A DNA stretch of 7,052 nucleotides from NCBI GenBank assembly GCA_900549405.1, contig URNZ01000081.1, forward strand, positions 1 to 7,052, read 5' to 3'. The translations under genes were made by a program, and so were the position numbers. Numbering within the stretch: the stretch's first letter is position 1; each line of letters begins with the position of its first letter. The notes below the pieces were generated by a model. That model was not told where the DNA came from. It did not search any database and saw only the letters and a list, made by a program, of their open reading frames with translations. This document shows positions 1 to 6,477 of this stretch, piece after piece. Origin of the DNA: an uncultured Eubacteriales bacterium (GTDB taxonomy: Bacteria > Bacillota > Clostridia > Oscillospirales > Oscillospiraceae).

Positions 1-423
1 GATGGTGAGATAGTCCCCGCCATAGCTTATGATCGTCTGGATATCCGTCTGGATGGCATAGAACCGCCGCCCGCAGGTCAGTCCGAAGAGCATAAACACC
101 AGACAGCTGATGGCGGCCAGCAGAAGGCCGTTCATGGCCGTCCGGTCCACCTTGTCCTGCTCCTTCTGGCCCAGACTGCGGGAGAGCAGGGCGTTGATGC
201 CCACGCCGGTGCCCACGCCCACCGAGATCATCAGGTTCTGCACCGGAAAGGCCAGGGACACGGCGTTTAGGGCATCCTCGCTGAGCTTGGCCACGAACAC
301 GCTGTCCACCACGTTATAAAGGGCCTGGACCAGCATAGATACGATCATGGGCACCGCCATGTTCAGCAGCAGCTTGTTCACCGGCATGGTGCCCATCTTG
401 TTTTCTCTCACGTTTTGCTCCAA
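1..423 (-). CDS. MATE family efflux transporter, N-terminal part (runs off left edge)
   Basis: This is an inner-membrane antiporter of the multidrug and toxic compound extrusion family, which exports cationic drugs or metabolites in exchange for Na+ or H+; the substrate cannot be told from this fragment. The first 141 residues are present. Family-typical stretches are PMIVSMLVQALYNVVDSVFV (residues 25-44, first helix), a glycine-rich helix with GVGTGVGINALLSRSLGQ (69-86), and a third hydrophobic segment at about 98-117. The start is taken as TTG at 421-423 because a perfect AGGAGG lies 7 nt upstream (431-436); the in-frame ATG at 394-396 has no such site. MATE proteins are usually about 450 residues, so roughly two thirds lies outside the window. 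The gene follows an unrecognised membrane protein on the same strand after a 139-nt gap that can form hairpins. No good promoter was found in that gap, so read-through from upstream is possible. Family assignment is firm; specificity is unknown. Confidence 0.9.
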   Translation of the reverse strand, partial: MEQNVRENKMGTMPVNKLLLNMAVPMIVSMLVQALYNVVDSVFVAKLSEDALNAVSLAFPVQNLMISVGVGTGVGINALLSRSLGQKEQDKVDRTAMNGLLLAAISCLVFMLFGLTCGRRFYAIQTDIQTIISYGGDYLTI

Positions 424-562
424 CTTTTCTTCCTCCTTGTCTCTTGAACTGCCCCCGGCGTTTCCACCGGCAGGCCACAAAAGGAAGGCAACCCGTGCCA
501 GATCGACTTCGCGACCGGCAAGATTGCCTTCCAACGCATTTAACTTTCTAATTGACAGGCCA
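424..562 (-). other. Structured intergenic region before the MATE gene (two potential RNA hairpins)
   Basis: Read on the minus strand, this gap holds two consecutive foldable elements. The first (483-532) has a perfect 9-bp outer stem, GGAAGGCAA with TTGCCTTCC. Inside it is a second stem, TGCCGGTCG with CGA-(T)-CTGGCA, containing one G-U pair, one bulged T and a 6-nt loop. It is followed by TTTT (479-482). The second (449-473) has an outer CTGCC/GGCAG stem around GGTG-GAAA-CGCC, a GNRA-type tetraloop. It ends 12 nt before the AGGAGG. The first could be a weak terminator for the upstream gene, an attenuator for the MATE gene, or a dispersed repeat. I do not recognise a known riboswitch class. 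Confidence 0.45.
431..436 (-). promoter_or_regulatory. Ribosome binding site that decides the TTG start of the MATE gene
   Basis: The minus strand reads AGGAGG, 7 nt before TTG (421-423). It is a full Shine-Dalgarno match at normal spacing, and it supports TTG over the downstream ATG at 394-396. Confidence 0.75.
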
Positions 563-1327
563 TTACATCATCTTCACGGTGTAATAGACCACCAGGGCAA
601 ACAGCCACGCCACCATGGCGAACATCAGGTAATAGGCCGCGTTGCTGCCCAGGGCGGCGGCGGCGATCACCACCAGCACGCCCAGCACGCAGCTGGCCAG
701 CACCAGGGCATAGGAGATGCCCTGGGGGGCCCACTGGACCTTCTTGCCCCCGGCCTGCATCAGGGCCCCGTCGCTCTTCTTCAGACCCAGGGTGACCAGG
801 GCCACCAGCACCGCGCCCACCAGGCACAGGGCCACGTCCACTGTCATGCCGCCAAACCGGACAAACCACAGCCCAACGGCCCCAAAGCCTCCGGCGGTAA
901 CGGCCAGGAAGCACTCGGGCTGATAGAGATAGTACACAAGGGCCAGGGCCGCCCAGGCTGGCACCAGCATAAACAGCATCCGCACGCCGTTCTTCTCATA
1001 GCTTAGGGTGACGTGGGAACACACGGCCAGGGCCAGCAGCACCAGACCCACCACTGCGGGCCAACCGGCTTTGCCCCCCCTGTGGAAGCACAGGGCCGCC
1101 CACACCAGGGCCAGGATGCCCACAACGCCGCCGCCCAGGCGCAGAACGCGCATCACGTTCAAAATAGCCTCGGCCACGCCGATCTCCGCCGGGTAAAAGT
1201 TGATATACCAGCGGTTGACCACCATCAGCAGGCACTCTAACAGAACCGCTCCCACGACCCACAGCAGGCCGCGGTTGAGGTCTGCGTCCTCCTGACGCAG
1301 GCGGACCTCTCTTTGATTTTTATCCAT
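563..1327 (-). CDS. Polytopic membrane protein of unknown function (about eight helices)
   Basis: I do not recognise a family for this 254-residue protein. The first 19 residues are highly charged, with several Arg, Lys, Asp and Glu, and look cytoplasmic. About eight hydrophobic segments follow, at roughly 20-37, 64-82, 88-106, 116-136, 139-158, 162-181, 204-226 and 229-250, so it should be an integral cytoplasmic-membrane protein. No catalytic or transport motif stands out; a Lys-rich loop (183-196) separates helices 6 and 7. The ATG at 1325-1327 is preceded by GAGGAG at 1339-1344, with a rather long 11-nt spacing. A promoter (1420-1448) makes it an independent unit from the kinase upstream. 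The MATE gene lies 139 nt downstream on the same strand, so the two may be co-transcribed, but nothing links their functions. Confidence 0.75.
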   Translation of the reverse strand: MDKNQREVRLRQEDADLNRGLLWVVGAVLLECLLMVVNRWYINFYPAEIGVAEAILNVMRVLRLGGGVVGILALVWAALCFHRGGKAGWPAVVGLVLLALAVCSHVTLSYEKNGVRMLFMLVPAWAALALVYYLYQPECFLAVTAGGFGAVGLWFVRFGGMTVDVALCLVGAVLVALVTLGLKKSDGALMQAGGKKVQWAPQGISYALVLASCVLGVLVVIAAAALGSNAAYYLMFAMVAWLFALVVYYTVKMM

Positions 1328-1419
1328 TCGCGTTCAATCTCCTCAAATCGGGGCGAGGGGTTCGCTCCGGCTAAATTCGTCTTTTTCTGCTCAGGGCATT
1401 ACTGCCCATATGTCTTTAT

Positions 1420-1448
1420 ATTTTATCAGATAGTCCCTATTTTTGCAA
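1420..1448 (-). promoter_or_regulatory. Predicted SigA promoter of the unknown membrane protein gene
   Basis: On the minus strand, TTGCAA (1443-1448) and TAAAAT (1420-1425) are separated by exactly 17 nt, and TG at the extended -10 position precedes the -10 box. Transcription would begin near 1413, giving a leader of about 85 nt. Within that leader a short hairpin, GGGCA-GTAA-TGCCC (1394-1407), can form. The surrounding DNA is distinctly AT-rich compared with the genes. Confidence 0.6.
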
Positions 1449-1493
1449 GACCTAAAAATTTTATCCCACCGGAGCTGTATCCAAAGCAACAGG

Positions 1494-1529
1494 CAGACGC
1501 CGCAGCGGCGTTTTTGTCTGCGGCGTCTG
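1494..1529 (-). terminator. Strong hairpin just after the kinase gene, probable terminator with a poor U-tract
   Basis: A perfect 12-bp inverted repeat, CAGACGCCGCAG with CTGCGGCGTCTG and a 12-nt loop, starts 10 nt past the kinase stop codon, where a terminator is expected. The following minus-strand bases (CCTGTTGCTTTGG) are not a real U-run, so efficiency is uncertain. An alternative shorter stem, ACGCCG-CAG-CGGCGT followed by T's (1497-1515), is terminator-like only for plus-strand transcripts, and no plus-strand gene feeds into it here. Confidence 0.5.
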
Positions 1530-1539
1530 TGTCCTCTTG

Positions 1540-2292
1540 TTATGTTCTCTCGTTCAAACAGGCCCCCAGCTGCCGGCGCAGCAGGTTTACGTGGATGGGC
1601 TTGGGGATGTGGCCGTTCATGCCCGCGTCCAGGGCAGCCTGCTTGTCCTCCTCAAAGGCGTTGGCGGTGACGGCGATGATGGGCACCGACGCCTGTTTTG
1701 CGTCGGGCAGGGCCCGGATGGCCCGGGCGGCGGCATAGCCGTCCATCACCGGCATCTGGATGTCCATGAGCACCAGGTCGTAATAACCCCCTGGGGCCGC
1801 TTTCACTTTGTCCACGGCCACAGCACCGTTCTCCGCCTCCTCCACTGCAAAGCCCTCGCTCTCCAGCAGGTCACGGGAGATCTCCATATTCAGCCGGTTG
1901 TCCTCCACCAGCAGCACTCGCAGGCCCGCCGCATTCAGGGTCTCCGCCTTGACCGGGGCCTCCCGGTCAAGGTCGGCCTGGCCGCCCACCTTCAGAGGGA
2001 GGTCCCACACAAATTCCGAGCCCTTTCCCAGCTGGCTGCGGCAGGAGATGGAGCCGCCCATCTCCTCCACCAGCCGCTTGGTGATGGCCAGCCCCAGGCC
2101 GGAGCCCTCCGTCTGGGCCTCGGCCCCGTTCCGCTCCCGCTCAAAGGCGTCGAACACGTGCTGGCAGAACTCCTGGCTCATGCCCACCCCCGTGTCCTTT
2201 ACCGAGCACCGGTAGGTCGCCCGGCCATTCTCCGCCGGACCCAGCTGCCGGACAAAATAGCGGATGCTGCCCCCGGCGGGGGTGTATTTCAC
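1540..2292 (-). CDS. C-terminal piece of the broken hybrid kinase: HATPase end and receiver domain
   Basis: This 250-codon stretch continues the kinase in the next frame. It opens with a GTG that in the intact gene is the Val of NAVKYTP. No ribosome binding site precedes it, so independent translation is doubtful. It carries the ATP-lid motifs DTGVGM (33-38) and GSGLGLAI (63-70). A complete receiver follows: VLLVEDN with the acidic pair Glu130/Asp131, phosphoacceptor Asp177 in [13 protein letters not shown], Thr209 in AVTAN, and Lys231 in PKPI. All residues needed for a working receiver are present, which shows little decay beyond the frameshift. Confidence 0.65.
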   Translation of the reverse strand: MKYTPAGGSIRYFVRQLGPAENGRATYRCSVKDTGVGMSQEFCQHVFDAFERERNGAEAQTEGSGLGLAITKRLVEEMGGSISCRSQLGKGSEFVWDLPLKVGGQADLDREAPVKAETLNAAGLRVLLVEDNRLNMEISRDLLESEGFAVEEAENGAVAVDKVKAAPGGYYDLVLMDIQMPVMDGYAAARAIRALPDAKQASVPIIAVTANAFEEDKQAALDAGMNGHIPKPIHVNLLRRQLGACLNERT

Positions 2293-4069
2293 CGCGTTTG
2301 CCCAGGACGTTCAGCTCGATCTGCTTCATTTTCAGGGCGTCGAAAAAGGCGATCTCGTTCTGGACGTCCCAGGACACCTCCAGCTTCAGGCCCTTTTTGT
2401 TCACGTCGGCGGCTAAGATGCATTCCACGTCCCTCAGGGCATCGGGGATGCGGTGGGCCCGCAGGTCCAGCTGGGACTTGCCGCTTTCGATGCGGGCCAT
2501 GTCTAGCACGTTGCCGATGAGCCGCAGCAGATGCTCCCCGGACAGGTTGATCTTTTGCAGGCAGTCCCGCACCCGGTCCGGCTGGTCCAGATACTTCTCC
2601 GCCATGGAGGAGAAGCCCATGATGGCGTTTAAGGGCGTGCGGATGTCGTGGGACATGTTGAAGAGGAAGACGCTCTTGGCCCGGTTGGCGGCCTCGGCGG
2701 CCTCCTTGGCCTGCTTCATGGCCCGGGTCTGCTCGGTCACGTCCCGGATGCCCACCAGCATGTGGGGCTGGCCGGGGCGGCTGAGGTCCAGGGTGTTCTT
2801 GCTCAAAAGCCGCCGGGGCTGGCCGGAGAGCACCGCGTCATATTCAATGTAGATCGTCTTTTGCTCCGCCAGGACCTTTTTCAGGTTAGACAGCCGGTTG
2901 ATCTGAAGAAAGCGCTCCCGGTCCGCGGGGCTGACCACGCTCTGGGCATAGCTCTCGACGCAGTGCTCATAGTCATAATCCCCCTGGGCCCAGTCGGCCA
3001 GGGCCGTGCCCTGATACAGGCGGAACTGCTCCTCCTTTTTGGTGGTCAGGTCCACGTCGATGAGACAGAGATAGTCGTCGGCCACCCCCTCCAGCAGGGC
3101 GATCATCCGCTCCCGGCCCTTTTCCCCGTGCTCCATGGCCGCTTTATGCTTGGTAATGTACACCAGCTGCACGGCAAACCAGACCACCACGGCCCCCAGC
3201 AGCAGCAGGGCAAAGTGCTCGTCCTGGTTCACCTGGTTCACGATGGTCCGCAGGGCCTGAGAGGGGAACAGCTGGAGCACCGACCAGCCCGTGCCGCCGA
3301 TGGGCACCACATAGCCAAAGGACTGGCCCTGGTCCCCCTCATAGGAAAAGCGGGTGCGCTCCCCCTCGGCCAAGGCGGCCCAGACCCGGGACTCCTGCCC
3401 CTCGGCCAGCTTGTCCGCCAGGTCGGCCAGACTCTGGGCCTCGGTCCGCCCGCTTCTCACGCTGCTGCCCAGGGTGGTGCCATCCCCGTCCATCACATAG
3501 GTGTCGGCGGGGCAGCCATACAGGTCGGTGCTCAGCACATTGGCCACGGTGTTCTGGTCCAAAAAGCCCACCATCACGCCGCACAGCTCGTCCCGGTAGT
3601 ACACCGGGGCAAAAAAGCCGATGAGCCGGGCCCGGTTAAACCGGGACTCCATGACCACCGTCCGCCCCGTCGCCCCGGCGATGCCCCGGATGAAATAGTC
3701 CCGGTCTGCCACGTCGGCGATCTTTCCGTCGCTGGTATAGCTCTCTCCAGACCGGTTCACAAACCGGATGCGGTCAAAGCCGGAGCGGGCCTCCAGCTGC
3801 CGCAGATGGTCCATGTCCACCTGGGGGGCGGTCATGGCCTGGCCATATAAATAGGCGATGGAGGAGATGGCGTCCTGCCGGTCCTGAAACACGTCCCGGG
3901 CGTGCTGGGCCGTGCGGTCAGACAGCTCGCCGATGTATTTGTTGATCTGCTGCATCTGCCGGGCATAGTTCTCCTGCTGGGTCAGCAGCAGAATGGCAAA
4001 GACCGCCACGATGAGTATCACGATGTTGGCCCACATGTGCCGCATGAGCTTTTTGTCCTGTTCGACCAT
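2141..4069 (-). CDS. N-terminal piece of the broken hybrid kinase: Cache sensor, PAS-like region and HisKA
   Basis: This is the part translatable from the real start. The start is ATG 4067-4069 (protein [13 protein letters not shown]...), with GGAGGAG at 4074-4080; an upstream in-frame ATG at 4127-4129 lies close to the promoter -10 and lacks a ribosome site. Residues about 13-30 form TM1. Residues about 31-284 form the extracytoplasmic sensor, with the Cache-like signature [11 protein letters not shown] and the strand pattern [20 protein letters not shown]2 is about 286-306. A PAS-like region (about 335-455) ends in [11 protein letters not shown], then an Ala/Glu-rich coiled coil leads to the H-box [20 protein letters not shown] with His474. 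After Gly590 the reading is out of frame for about 50 residues (Arg/Gly/Pro-rich) and stops at 2141. The ligand cannot be predicted. Confidence 0.75.
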   Translation of the reverse strand: MVEQDKKLMRHMWANIVILIVAVFAILLLTQQENYARQMQQINKYIGELSDRTAQHARDVFQDRQDAISSIAYLYGQAMTAPQVDMDHLRQLEARSGFDRIRFVNRSGESYTSDGKIADVADRDYFIRGIAGATGRTVVMESRFNRARLIGFFAPVYYRDELCGVMVGFLDQNTVANVLSTDLYGCPADTYVMDGDGTTLGSSVRSGRTEAQSLADLADKLAEGQESRVWAALAEGERTRFSYEGDQGQSFGYVVPIGGTGWSVLQLFPSQALRTIVNQVNQDEHFALLLLGAVVVWFAVQLVYITKHKAAMEHGEKGRERMIALLEGVADDYLCLIDVDLTTKKEEQFRLYQGTALADWAQGDYDYEHCVESYAQSVVSPADRERFLQINRLSNLKKVLAEQKTIYIEYDAVLSGQPRRLLSKNTLDLSRPGQPHMLVGIRDVTEQTRAMKQAKEAAEAANRAKSVFLFNMSHDIRTPLNAIMGFSSMAEKYLDQPDRVRDCLQKINLSGEHLLRLIGNVLDMARIESGKSQLDLRAHRIPDALRDVECILAADVNKKGLKLEVSWDVQNEIAFFDALKMKQIELNVLGKRGEIHPRRGQHPLFCPAAGSGGEWPGDLPVLGKGHGGGHEPGVLPARVRRL

Positions 4070-4073
4070 TGCG

Positions 4074-4080
4074 CTCCTCC
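4074..4080 (-). promoter_or_regulatory. Ribosome binding site fixing the kinase start
   Basis: The minus strand reads GGAGGAG, 4 nt before ATG 4067-4069 (6 nt counted from the GGAGG core). It supports this start over the in-frame ATG 20 codons upstream. Confidence 0.75.
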
Positions 4081-4137
4081 GTTCTCTCCCTGCTTTAAGG
4101 GCGGCGGCATGGGCACCTGGGTACGCCATCTCATTTT

Positions 4138-4166
4138 ATTATATCGGTCCCGCCGGGGCTTTTCAA
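4138..4166 (-). promoter_or_regulatory. Predicted SigA promoter of the kinase gene
   Basis: On the minus strand, TTGAAA (4161-4166), a 17-nt spacer and a perfect TATAAT (4138-4143) are seen. The leader would be about 60 nt. It diverges from the metK promoter, with 39 bp between the two -35 boxes. Confidence 0.7.
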
Positions 4167-4205
4167 GGAAGTATCCAGAAAAAGCGGTTTTTTCTCTGAA
4201 ACCGG

Positions 4206-4234
4206 TTGACCCCGGGGAGAAAGCCTGATATAAT
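4206..4234 (+). promoter_or_regulatory. SigA promoter of metK (extended -10)
   Basis: TTGACC (4206-4211), a 17-nt spacer and TATAAT (4229-4234) with TG at the extended -10 position (4226-4227) make this a near-consensus strong promoter. Transcription would start near 4241, about 15 nt before the riboswitch aptamer. An 8-bp palindrome AACCGGTT (4200-4207) touches the -35 box; its meaning is unclear. Confidence 0.85.
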
Positions 4235-4254
4235 CGTCGGGTAAAATTCAATAG

Positions 4255-4353
4255 CCTTATCAAGAGTGGTTGAGGGACCGGCCCTATGACGCCACGGCAA
4301 CCTGCTTTTTGGGGCAAGGTGCCAAATCCGGCGAAGCGTATCGCAAGATGAGG
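4255..4353 (+). promoter_or_regulatory. SAM-I (S-box) riboswitch aptamer
   Basis: This RNA binds S-adenosylmethionine and turns off metK when SAM is plentiful. P1 pairs CCTTATC (4255-4261) with GATGAGG (4347-4353). The S-box landmarks appear in order: CAAGAG, GAGGGACCGGCCC, TATGA, CGGCAACC, GGTGCCAAATCC, then GCGA/TCGC forming P4 (4331-4334 with 4341-4344), and AAGATGAG. Position is as expected: directly after the promoter and before a terminator, followed by a SAM-synthesis gene. The conserved core sequence and gene context leave little doubt about the class. Confidence 0.93.
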
Positions 4354-4378
4354 GTGTGAAGGCTGTTCACGCTCCGTC
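4347..4378 (+). promoter_or_regulatory. Antiterminator of the metK SAM riboswitch
   Basis: GATG-(A)-GGGTGTGAA (4347-4360) can pair with TTCACGCTC-CGTC (4366-4378) around a GGCTG loop. That gives 13 pairs, including three G-U, with A4351 bulged. It uses the whole 3' arm of P1 and the 5' arm of the terminator, so it excludes both. This is the expected low-SAM conformation that allows metK transcription. Confidence 0.75.
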
Positions 4379-4396
4379 TGGTACGGAGCGTTTTTT
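4369..4396 (+). terminator. SAM-controlled intrinsic terminator in the metK leader
   Basis: A perfect 9-bp stem, ACGCCTCGT-type arms (4369-4377 with 4383-4391) and a CTGGT loop, is followed by a run of T's to 4396. It forms when SAM holds P1 closed, ending transcription about 30 nt before the metK start. Confidence 0.88.
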
Positions 4397-4426
4397 CATC
4401 CTCCCGACAAGAAAGGAAATTCAAAA

Positions 4427-5608
<1,182 letters not shown>

Positions 5609-5627
5609 GCAAATTGGAACTTGACCG

Positions 5628-5665
5628 CCGCCGCGCAGAAATTTTCTTCTGCGCGGCGGTTTTTT
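5628..5665 (+). terminator. Intrinsic terminator of metK
   Basis: A perfect 13-bp stem, CCGCCGCGCAGAA with TTCTGCGCGGCGG (loop ATTTTC), is followed by six T's (5660-5665). It starts 19 nt after the metK stop codon and isolates metK from tetR. Confidence 0.93.
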
Positions 5666-5666
5666 C

Positions 5667-5695
5667 TTGACAAACTTCTCCCGTTGTTTTATTAT
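5667..5695 (+). promoter_or_regulatory. Predicted SigA promoter of the TetR-family gene
   Basis: A perfect TTGACA (5667-5672), a 17-nt spacer and TATTAT (5690-5695) are seen. It begins one base after the metK terminator T-run. Transcription would start near 5702, inside the operator-like repeats, which fits autorepression. Confidence 0.7.
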
Positions 5696-5720
5696 AACAT
5701 CGTTATATAACACTGCTATA
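5693..5720 (+). promoter_or_regulatory. Two overlapping operator-like inverted repeats at the tetR promoter
   Basis: TATAAC-ATC-GTTATA (5693-5707) is a perfect inverted repeat. TATAAC-ACT-GCTATA (5706-5720) is the same with one mismatched pair. They match at 12 of 15 positions and are 13 bp apart. They cover the end of the -10 box and the likely transcription start. Paired half-sites of this kind are typical binding sites of TetR-family repressors, so the gene just downstream probably controls itself. The binding protein is inferred. Confidence 0.6.
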
Positions 5721-5758
5721 TTTCTGAGAATGATCTGAAAATAAGAGGAGGCCCGCCT

Positions 5759-6379
5759 ATGAGCGCAGAACATCTCTCCACCCTGGAGCGCATCCACGCC
5801 GCCGCCCGGGACGAATTTTTGGAGAAGGGCTTTCAGGAGGCCTCCCTGCGGAACATCGTCAAGACCGCCGGGGTGACCACCGGGGCCTTCTATGGCTACT
5901 ACGGCAGCAAGGCCGAGCTGTTCCGCGCCCTGGTGGGGGAGGTGTACGACACCATCCTGGCCACCTATCAGGCCGCCTTAGACGCCTTTGCCAGTCTGCC
6001 CTTAGAAAAGCAGCCCGAGCAGATGGGTAAGATCAGCCGCCAGTGCATGAAGGACATGCTGCAATATATGTTCGCCCACCGGGACGCCTGTCACCTGCTG
6101 CTCCGGTGTGCCGAGGGCACCAAATACGCCTTTCTCATCGACGAGATCGTGGAGCGGGAGGTGGACTCCACCCACAAATACTACCAGACCCTGGCCCAGC
6201 TGGGCCAGCCCGTCCCCCCCATCGACCCCTGGCTGGAGCACATCCTGGTCACCGCCATGATGAAGGGCTATTTCGAGATCGTCCTCCACGACATGCCCCC
6301 CGCCGCCGCCCAGCGCTATCTGGAGGAGCTGAATGACTTCTTCACCGCCGGCTGGGCCAGGATCATGGGGCAGGCGTAA
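5759..6379 (+). CDS. TetR/AcrR-family transcriptional repressor
   Basis: This is a 206-residue DNA-binding regulator of usual family length. The N-terminal helix-turn-helix spans about residues 8-55: an ERIHAAARDEFLEKGFQEAS helix pair, then LRNIVKTAGVT and the recognition helix TTGAFYGYYGSKAELFRALV. The rest (about 60-206) is a helical ligand-binding and dimerisation domain whose ligand cannot be read from sequence; it contains several Cys, His and Met residues (for example KDMLQYMFAHRDACHLLLRC). ATG 5759 has AGGAGG 7 nt upstream (5746-5751). It precedes an ABC exporter on the same strand, and palindromic sites lie in front of both genes, so the likely role is to repress itself and the exporter until a toxic or signal compound binds. 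Family is certain; target and ligand are inferred or unknown. Confidence 0.93.
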   Translation: MSAEHLSTLERIHAAARDEFLEKGFQEASLRNIVKTAGVTTGAFYGYYGSKAELFRALVGEVYDTILATYQAALDAFASLPLEKQPEQMGKISRQCMKDMLQYMFAHRDACHLLLRCAEGTKYAFLIDEIVEREVDSTHKYYQTLAQLGQPVPPIDPWLEHILVTAMMKGYFEIVLHDMPPAAAQRYLEELNDFFTAGWARIMGQA

Positions 6380-6390
6380 GTTCCCTTTGC

Positions 6391-6420
6391 AAACTACGGG
6401 GCTTTTGCCCCTTAGTTTTT
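6391..6420 (+). terminator. Intrinsic terminator after the TetR gene
   Basis: AAACTA-C-GGGGC (6391-6402) pairs with GCCCC-T-TAGTTT (6407-6418) around a TTTT loop. One C-T mismatch interrupts 11 pairs, and the run of T's reaches 6420. It begins 12 nt after the stop codon and implies that the ABC gene has its own promoter or depends on read-through. Confidence 0.75.
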
Positions 6421-6424
6421 CCCC

Positions 6425-6448
6425 GTCGGTTAGTTATAACTAACTGAC
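6425..6448 (+). promoter_or_regulatory. 24-bp near-perfect palindrome, likely operator in front of the ABC exporter
   Basis: The core GTTAGTTATAACTAAC (6429-6444) is a perfect 16-bp palindrome. Extending it to 24 bp keeps 11 of 12 symmetric pairs (flanks GTC and GAC). It sits between the tetR terminator and the exporter's ribosome site, so it is most likely a repressor binding site. Its central TATAAC (6435-6440) could serve as a -10 box, but no convincing -35 lies 17 nt upstream. The sequence differs from the two sites in front of tetR. Confidence 0.6.
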
Positions 6449-6463
6449 TATCACTCTTTTTCT

Positions 6464-6469
6464 AGGAGG
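6464..6469 (+). promoter_or_regulatory. Ribosome binding site that decides the TTG start of the ABC gene
   Basis: AGGAGG lies 8 nt before TTG (6478-6480). The ATG at 6471-6473 is only 1 nt away from it and opens a different frame without ABC transporter content. Confidence 0.8.
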
Positions 6470-6477
6470 TATGCCAC

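Larger units (their letters stand above)
1540..4069 (-). pseudogene. Hybrid sensor histidine kinase / response regulator, frameshifted by one extra base
   Basis: This is one gene split by a +1 insertion. Reading from ATG 4067-4069, the frame is intact to Gly590. The expected N-box LGNAVKYTP is then replaced by LGKRGE because the minus strand reads GGCAAACGCGG where GGCAACGCGG would keep frame (extra A among 2297-2299). Removing that base gives exactly 843 codons, an 842-residue protein. The order would be: TM1, periplasmic-side double-Cache-like sensor, TM2, PAS-like region, HisKA with His474, HATPase, and a C-terminal receiver. Such proteins sense an external ligand, autophosphorylate on His and pass the phosphate to their own receiver Asp. 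No HPt protein or DNA-binding partner lies in the window. As read, the kinase cannot bind ATP normally and the receiver is lost. A true mutation or a sequencing error would look the same here. All other motifs are well kept, which favours a recent event or an error. Confidence 0.8.

Noticed and set aside
347..1006. Plus-strand open frame of 219 codons spanning the MATE start and the membrane protein
   Set aside because: It is a His/Gln/Gly-rich shadow with no ribosome site, crossing two convincing minus-strand genes.
2290..2303. Programmed ribosomal frameshifting in the kinase
   Set aside because: There is no slippery heptamer, rare or stop codon at the shift point, and no obvious stimulating structure was found. 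A simple one-base insertion explains it.
1537..2520. Plus-strand open frame of 327 codons opposite the kinase C-terminus
   Set aside because: Its composition is that of a shadow frame, and it covers the receiver and HATPase motifs on the other strand.
2648..3850. Long plus-strand open frame (400 codons) across the kinase gene
   Set aside because: It is rich in His, Gly, Pro and Leu with no domain content, and lies opposite a clear sensor kinase. High GC keeps opposite frames open.
4067..4129. Upstream ATG (4127-4129) as the kinase start
   Set aside because: It is only about 8 nt from the predicted -10 box and lacks a ribosome site, while GGAGGAG precedes the ATG at 4067-4069.
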